Shown here piece by piece: positions 19,784 through 22,569 of a stretch of DNA of 22,569 bases (position 1 is its first letter; each line of letters opens with the position of its first letter). Position numbers and translations under genes: made by a program. The notes under the pieces were generated by a model, which had not been told where the DNA came from, searched no databases, and saw nothing but the letters and a program-made list of their open reading frames with translations. This DNA comes from Candidatus Nealsoniibacteriota bacterium (lineage in GTDB: Bacteria > Patescibacteriota > Minisyncoccia > Minisyncoccales > PWPS01): positions 1 through 22,569 of the forward strand of contig PWHM01000056.1 of the NCBI GenBank assembly GCA_003554915.1. The letters are read 5' to 3'.

Positions 19784-22569
19784 TTAATAGTTCACGTTGG
19801 CAATGTAATAGATCGTGGCGCTATAGGTTCCCGGCAAGCTCATTGAATCAGCGGAGGTGCGATAAGTGATGTTCGTAGTTTCATCTCCAACTGTGCCGGA
19901 ATTACTGTAGGCCACCGGTGAAGCGTTTGCGGAAGAAGTGTCGAATCCGGCCCAGCACTGCTCTTCACCTTCCGCATCTTCCCCGGTATCGGCATTACAA
20001 GAGTTGGGATTGGTGAATCTGTCCGCAGTTCCTCCGGGAAGATTGTCCGCCTCAGTGGTGTAGCCAAATCCGCAATAATTAATATCGTTATCACAAACAC
20101 CGTCCCAAGAAGCGGGACTGTCGTTCTCGTGAGGCCAGCGCTGAATTGCGGTTTCTCCATCAAGCTGGAGCTTGCCACCATCATCACCGGCATGAGAGTT
20201 TACCGTATAACCACCGGAAAAAGAGGTGTTTACCGTAAGGGTCGTTATGCCCGTATTGGTCCATATGTTGTATTCGTCGAGAGAGCCCAAATTAACGGAC
20301 GGAGAATCAACCGAAAAGGAGAGGTCGCTTTCCATGCCGGCATACCAGGTTCCTGTTGTCGGCGATTGGTTCAATCCGGAATACGGCTTGGTGCCGTTTA
20401 CACTGCCCGGACTGACTCTGTGCCAATCTTGGGAAATGGTGCTGTCTCCCGACACGGCAAGTGAAGAGGTAAGATAATTTTCTCCGTGATCTCCGTGATA
20501 ATCATAATAAGTGAAACCGTCCTGGGCCGCAATTTCAAGGTTGTAAAGATAGGTGCTCGTTTCTTCCGAGGTCATTTCGTATTCCCGAATCCTGATGGCT
20601 CCCGCTTCCTCCGGCTGGGGATTGATGCCGTCCTCGCCAGTTCCGGTAGTTTGAAAGGAAGTGGCCGTTCCCCAATCCGTGCCGTCGTATCTCCAAACGG
20701 TATCCTGGGAAGTCGCACTGTTTTCGGAAACGGTGATATCCCCGTCACCGGTATTAATGTCATAACTTTCATCATCGGCGGCAACCGCGTGAATTCCTAA
20801 GTACCAATCTACATTCAAGCTTCCCCCGGTTACGGAAGTGCTTCCGGTTTTGGCATTGAGGAAGGTCGGCGTTCCGGCTTGAACCGTGGTTGAATTGGGG
20901 GCGGTGTCAACACCGTCTTTGTAGAGCCATCCGCCTCCGGTTCCGTCGAAGACAATGTCATAAAACGCCGAACCTCCATCTTGTATGGTATGACCCGTAT
21001 CGGTAGCGGTGAAAGTGGTGGTCTGGCCCGTCCCATGACTGAAAGTTCCACCGTTTTCATAATTTCCACCCACCGACAAGGTGTTGGCTTCCATATTCAG
21101 CGTGGCTCCCGCCTTAATTTCCAAATCGCCGCCGGGATCGGTGGAATTACTCGAGGGCTGGGTGACGACCCCTCCTCCGGGAGTGAAGGTTTTGTTTTCA
21201 AGCATTAAAAGTTTCAGTCCCGATTCCAGATCCAAATTACCTTCGGATACCGAATATCCGATACCCGCGTCACCGTTATCTCCGGCATCCAGCTTCGGGT
21301 TAGTTATCGGTCCGCTATCTTCGTGGGTTACGCCTACCCGATCAGTGTAAAGATGAAGGTTCGTTATGTTCGACCCCGTATCGGCGGCCAAGGTGGCGGT
21401 GGTTGCCTCGGGAGTTTCGGCGGAATCTATGAATGCGACAATCGGGTCTCCGGCAGCACTCGGAGCGCTGACTTCCGTGGAATACTGACCGGTATCGGAA
21501 GTGCAGGTGGTAGTTTCCGTGGCATTGCCCCCTACTGAAATTCCGATTGTTAAATTGTCCTCCGAGCAGTCGTAAGGTGAAGTTTGCGCTTCGTCCTCAT
21601 AAACAACTCCCGAGACGGTAATTTCGTCCACCACGTCCCAGATCCAATAATTGGAATCGACATTGGTTCCTTCCTGAGAGGTTCCATCCAGATAAACGGC
21701 TTCCGATCCCGTGTCTCCTCCCGAATCCTGAATGTGGGCGTAAGTTACCGTGGGATCTTGTATAGTTCCCTGCTGGGTCGTAAAGTGGGGCAGCCACCGG
21801 GTGCCGGCGGTGTCCGATTGAATATTTATAAGGTTTCCGTCCGCACCGGTTATGGTGAAGGTTCCTTCAAAGGTTTGAACTGCGTTGGCGGCGAATTGCA
21901 GGGTTTTCCCGGCGGCGGTGGAAGTGAAGTCGTAAAATGTCGTCGTGCCGGAGATAATGCTGTTTTTGGCATCATTTACAAAGGTAACCGTCCCCGAATT
22001 ATGCAAGAAGTTTCCCAGGTTCTCCCAATTTCCGGCAATAGAAAACAAGCTGCTGGTGGAGGCCGTGAAATCAGCGTGTTCCCGGATGGAAAAGTCCCCT
22101 CCCACCTCGAAATTCGGATTGTTTTCCGCAGCCGTCACCTTGCCCGCTTCGGTCCCGTCGCCCATTTCCACATCTCCCGTAGTGGTAATCGTCTGACCCG
22201 TTTCCGTGAGAACGTAGGTTACATTCTCCGGGGGGGGTAATTCAAGGTGATGATAATCATCGGCGGTGATGTATATTATGATTGCATCGGTAATGAAGGA
22301 TCCGCTGGTGGCCACATCACTTTGGAGTTCGTCCCGGTTTTCATGCATAAAGTGGAAGTAGTAAGTGGTCTCGGCGGTAAGTTCGGAGGCACTGACAGAC
22401 TGGGTGCCGGTGGCCGTCACCGCTTGGTTTCCGGAGGCGTCGGCGGCGGCCCCCTCGTGGTTCTGTCCGCTTTTCACTTGGGACGGAGGCGGGGAAGTGA
22501 TACTTTGAGTGACCACCCAGTAGAGGTCACCTGTATCCTGGTCGGTATCTACGCTACCGTCAGCCGTAG
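19784..22569 (-). CDS. Giant secreted beta-rich surface protein with C-terminal WxL-like domain, N-terminus outside window
   Basis: The frame stays open to the window edge (927 residues plus stop visible), so the gene is partial; the GTG at 22516 is internal (it follows DLYW within an FN3-like domain) and is not the start. In order: an FN3-like domain ending TYYFHFMHENRDE; a beta-helix-like module (about 21851-22114); a domain starting DEITVSGVVYEDE with two cysteines; a second copy of the module (about 20897-21130); a linker; and a C-terminal domain of about 180 residues (19787-20329) that resembles the 213-residue WxL-like protein. That domain has SFSVDSPSVNLGSLD, GGYTVNSHA in place of the WxL motif, and a final GTYSATIYYIANV strand. 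Six cysteines fall in three close pairs. It probably projects from the cell and is held by the DUF916-like protein encoded next. Confidence 0.85.
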   Translation of the reverse strand, partial: TADGSVDTDQDTGDLYWVVTQSITSPPPSQVKSGQNHEGAAADASGNQAVTATGTQSVSASELTAETTYYFHFMHENRDELQSDVATSGSFITDAIIIYITADDYHHLELPPPENVTYVLTETGQTITTTGDVEMGDGTEAGKVTAAENNPNFEVGGDFSIREHADFTASTSSLFSIAGNWENLGNFLHNSGTVTFVNDAKNSIISGTTTFYDFTSTAAGKTLQFAANAVQTFEGTFTITGADGNLINIQSDTAGTRWLPHFTTQQGTIQDPTVTYAHIQDSGGDTGSEAVYLDGTSQEGTNVDSNYWIWDVVDEITVSGVVYEDEAQTSPYDCSEDNLTIGISVGGNATETTTCTSDTGQYSTEVSAPSAAGDPIVAFIDSAETPEATTATLAADTGSNITNLHLYTDRVGVTHEDSGPITNPKLDAGDNGDAGIGYSVSEGNLDLESGLKLLMLENKTFTPGGGVVTQPSSNSTDPGGDLEIKAGATLNMEANTLSVGGNYENGGTFSHGTGQTTTFTATDTGHTIQDGGSAFYDIVFDGTGGGWLYKDGVDTAPNSTTVQAGTPTFLNAKTGSTSVTGGSLNVDWYLGIHAVAADDESYDINTGDGDITVSENSATSQDTVWRYDGTDWGTATSFQTTGTGEDGINPQPEEAGAIRIREYEMTSEETSTYLYNLEIAAQDGFTYYDYHGDHGENYLTSSLAVSGDSTISQDWHRVSPGSVNGTKPYSGLNQSPTTGTWYAGMESDLSFSVDSPSVNLGSLDEYNIWTNTGITTLTVNTSFSGGYTVNSHAGDDGGKLQLDGETAIQRWPHENDSPASWDGVCDNDINYCGFGYTTEADNLPGGTADRFTNPNSCNADTGEDAEGEEQCWAGFDTSSANASPVAYSNSGTVGDETTNITYRTSADSMSLPGTYSATIYYIANVNY
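20897..22114 (-). repeat. Two copies of a beta-helix-like module in the giant protein
   Basis: Copy 1 (about 21851-22114) and copy 2 (about 20897-21130) share the order GGDFSI/GGDLEI, IAGNWENLGNFLHNSG/VGGNYENGGTFSHGTG, TVTF/TTTF, a short turn with IISG/IQDG, and FYDFTS/FYDIVF. The copies are divergent at DNA level. Such G-N-W/Y-x-N-x-G-x-F repeats are typical of large surface beta-helix proteins. Confidence 0.65.

Noticed and set aside
21584..22240. Plus-strand frame of 218 codons
   Set aside because: Antisense to the giant surface protein; its Gly/Arg-rich composition is the mirror of the Thr/Ser/Pro codons used there.
22514..22516. GTG as the true start of the giant surface protein
   Set aside because: The frame is open to the window edge and the upstream residues (DTGDLYW) continue an FN3-like strand; there is no signal peptide after the GTG.
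1..22569. Prophage or transposon origin of the surface locus
   Set aside because: No integrase, transposase, terminal repeats or tRNA attachment site is visible, and the locus is in line with the housekeeping genes on the same strand.

Overview
The window looks like a chromosome segment of a Candidate Phyla Radiation (Patescibacteria) bacterium, most likely of the Parcubacteria group. This rests on the very compact one-strand layout, the minimal housekeeping proteins, the standard genetic code (TGA is a normal stop), and the secreted proteins: a dockerin, membrane-anchored cohesins and WxL/DUF916-like proteins built from repeats I associate with this group. The lineage is inferred, since no rRNA is present. 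Every gene I can support lies on the minus strand, so transcription runs from high to low coordinates. No stretch above 300 bases lacks a gene; the longest gap is 190 nt (17960-18149). I see no tRNA, rRNA, CRISPR array or insertion sequence.

Right half (22569 to 11661) is a cell-surface locus. In transcription order it encodes: a very large secreted beta-rich protein cut by the window edge, ending in a WxL-like domain; a DUF916 (WxL-interacting) like membrane protein; a membrane-anchored FKBP prolyl isomerase; a spacer with two 21-bp palindromes, a G-rich tract and a strong sigma70-type promoter; a small acidic WxL-like secreted protein; a second DUF916-like protein; an intrinsic terminator or attenuator; a secreted protein with a C-terminal dockerin; and two C-terminally anchored cohesin proteins, the second with a cytoplasmic tail of about 235 residues predicted as coiled coil. 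So two WxL/DUF916-like pairs sit next to a complete dockerin/cohesin set. My reading is one apparatus for folding and anchoring surface proteins. This is the part of the window most likely to hold an undescribed system.

Left half (11585 to 1) is housekeeping. pheS has its own promoter after a terminator and is followed by pheT and gyrB. A second clear promoter (6497-6525) precedes a tightly packed run: secE, nusG, rplK, dCMP deaminase, a P-loop kinase, tmk, thyA, folA, deoC and gatB, with gaps of 1-12 nt or short overlaps. Five of these genes cover dCMP to dUMP to dTMP to dTDP and the folate recycling that thyA needs. The window ends in an unrecognised reading frame that starts at TTG behind a perfect Shine-Dalgarno sequence, which is unusual here because most other starts have none.
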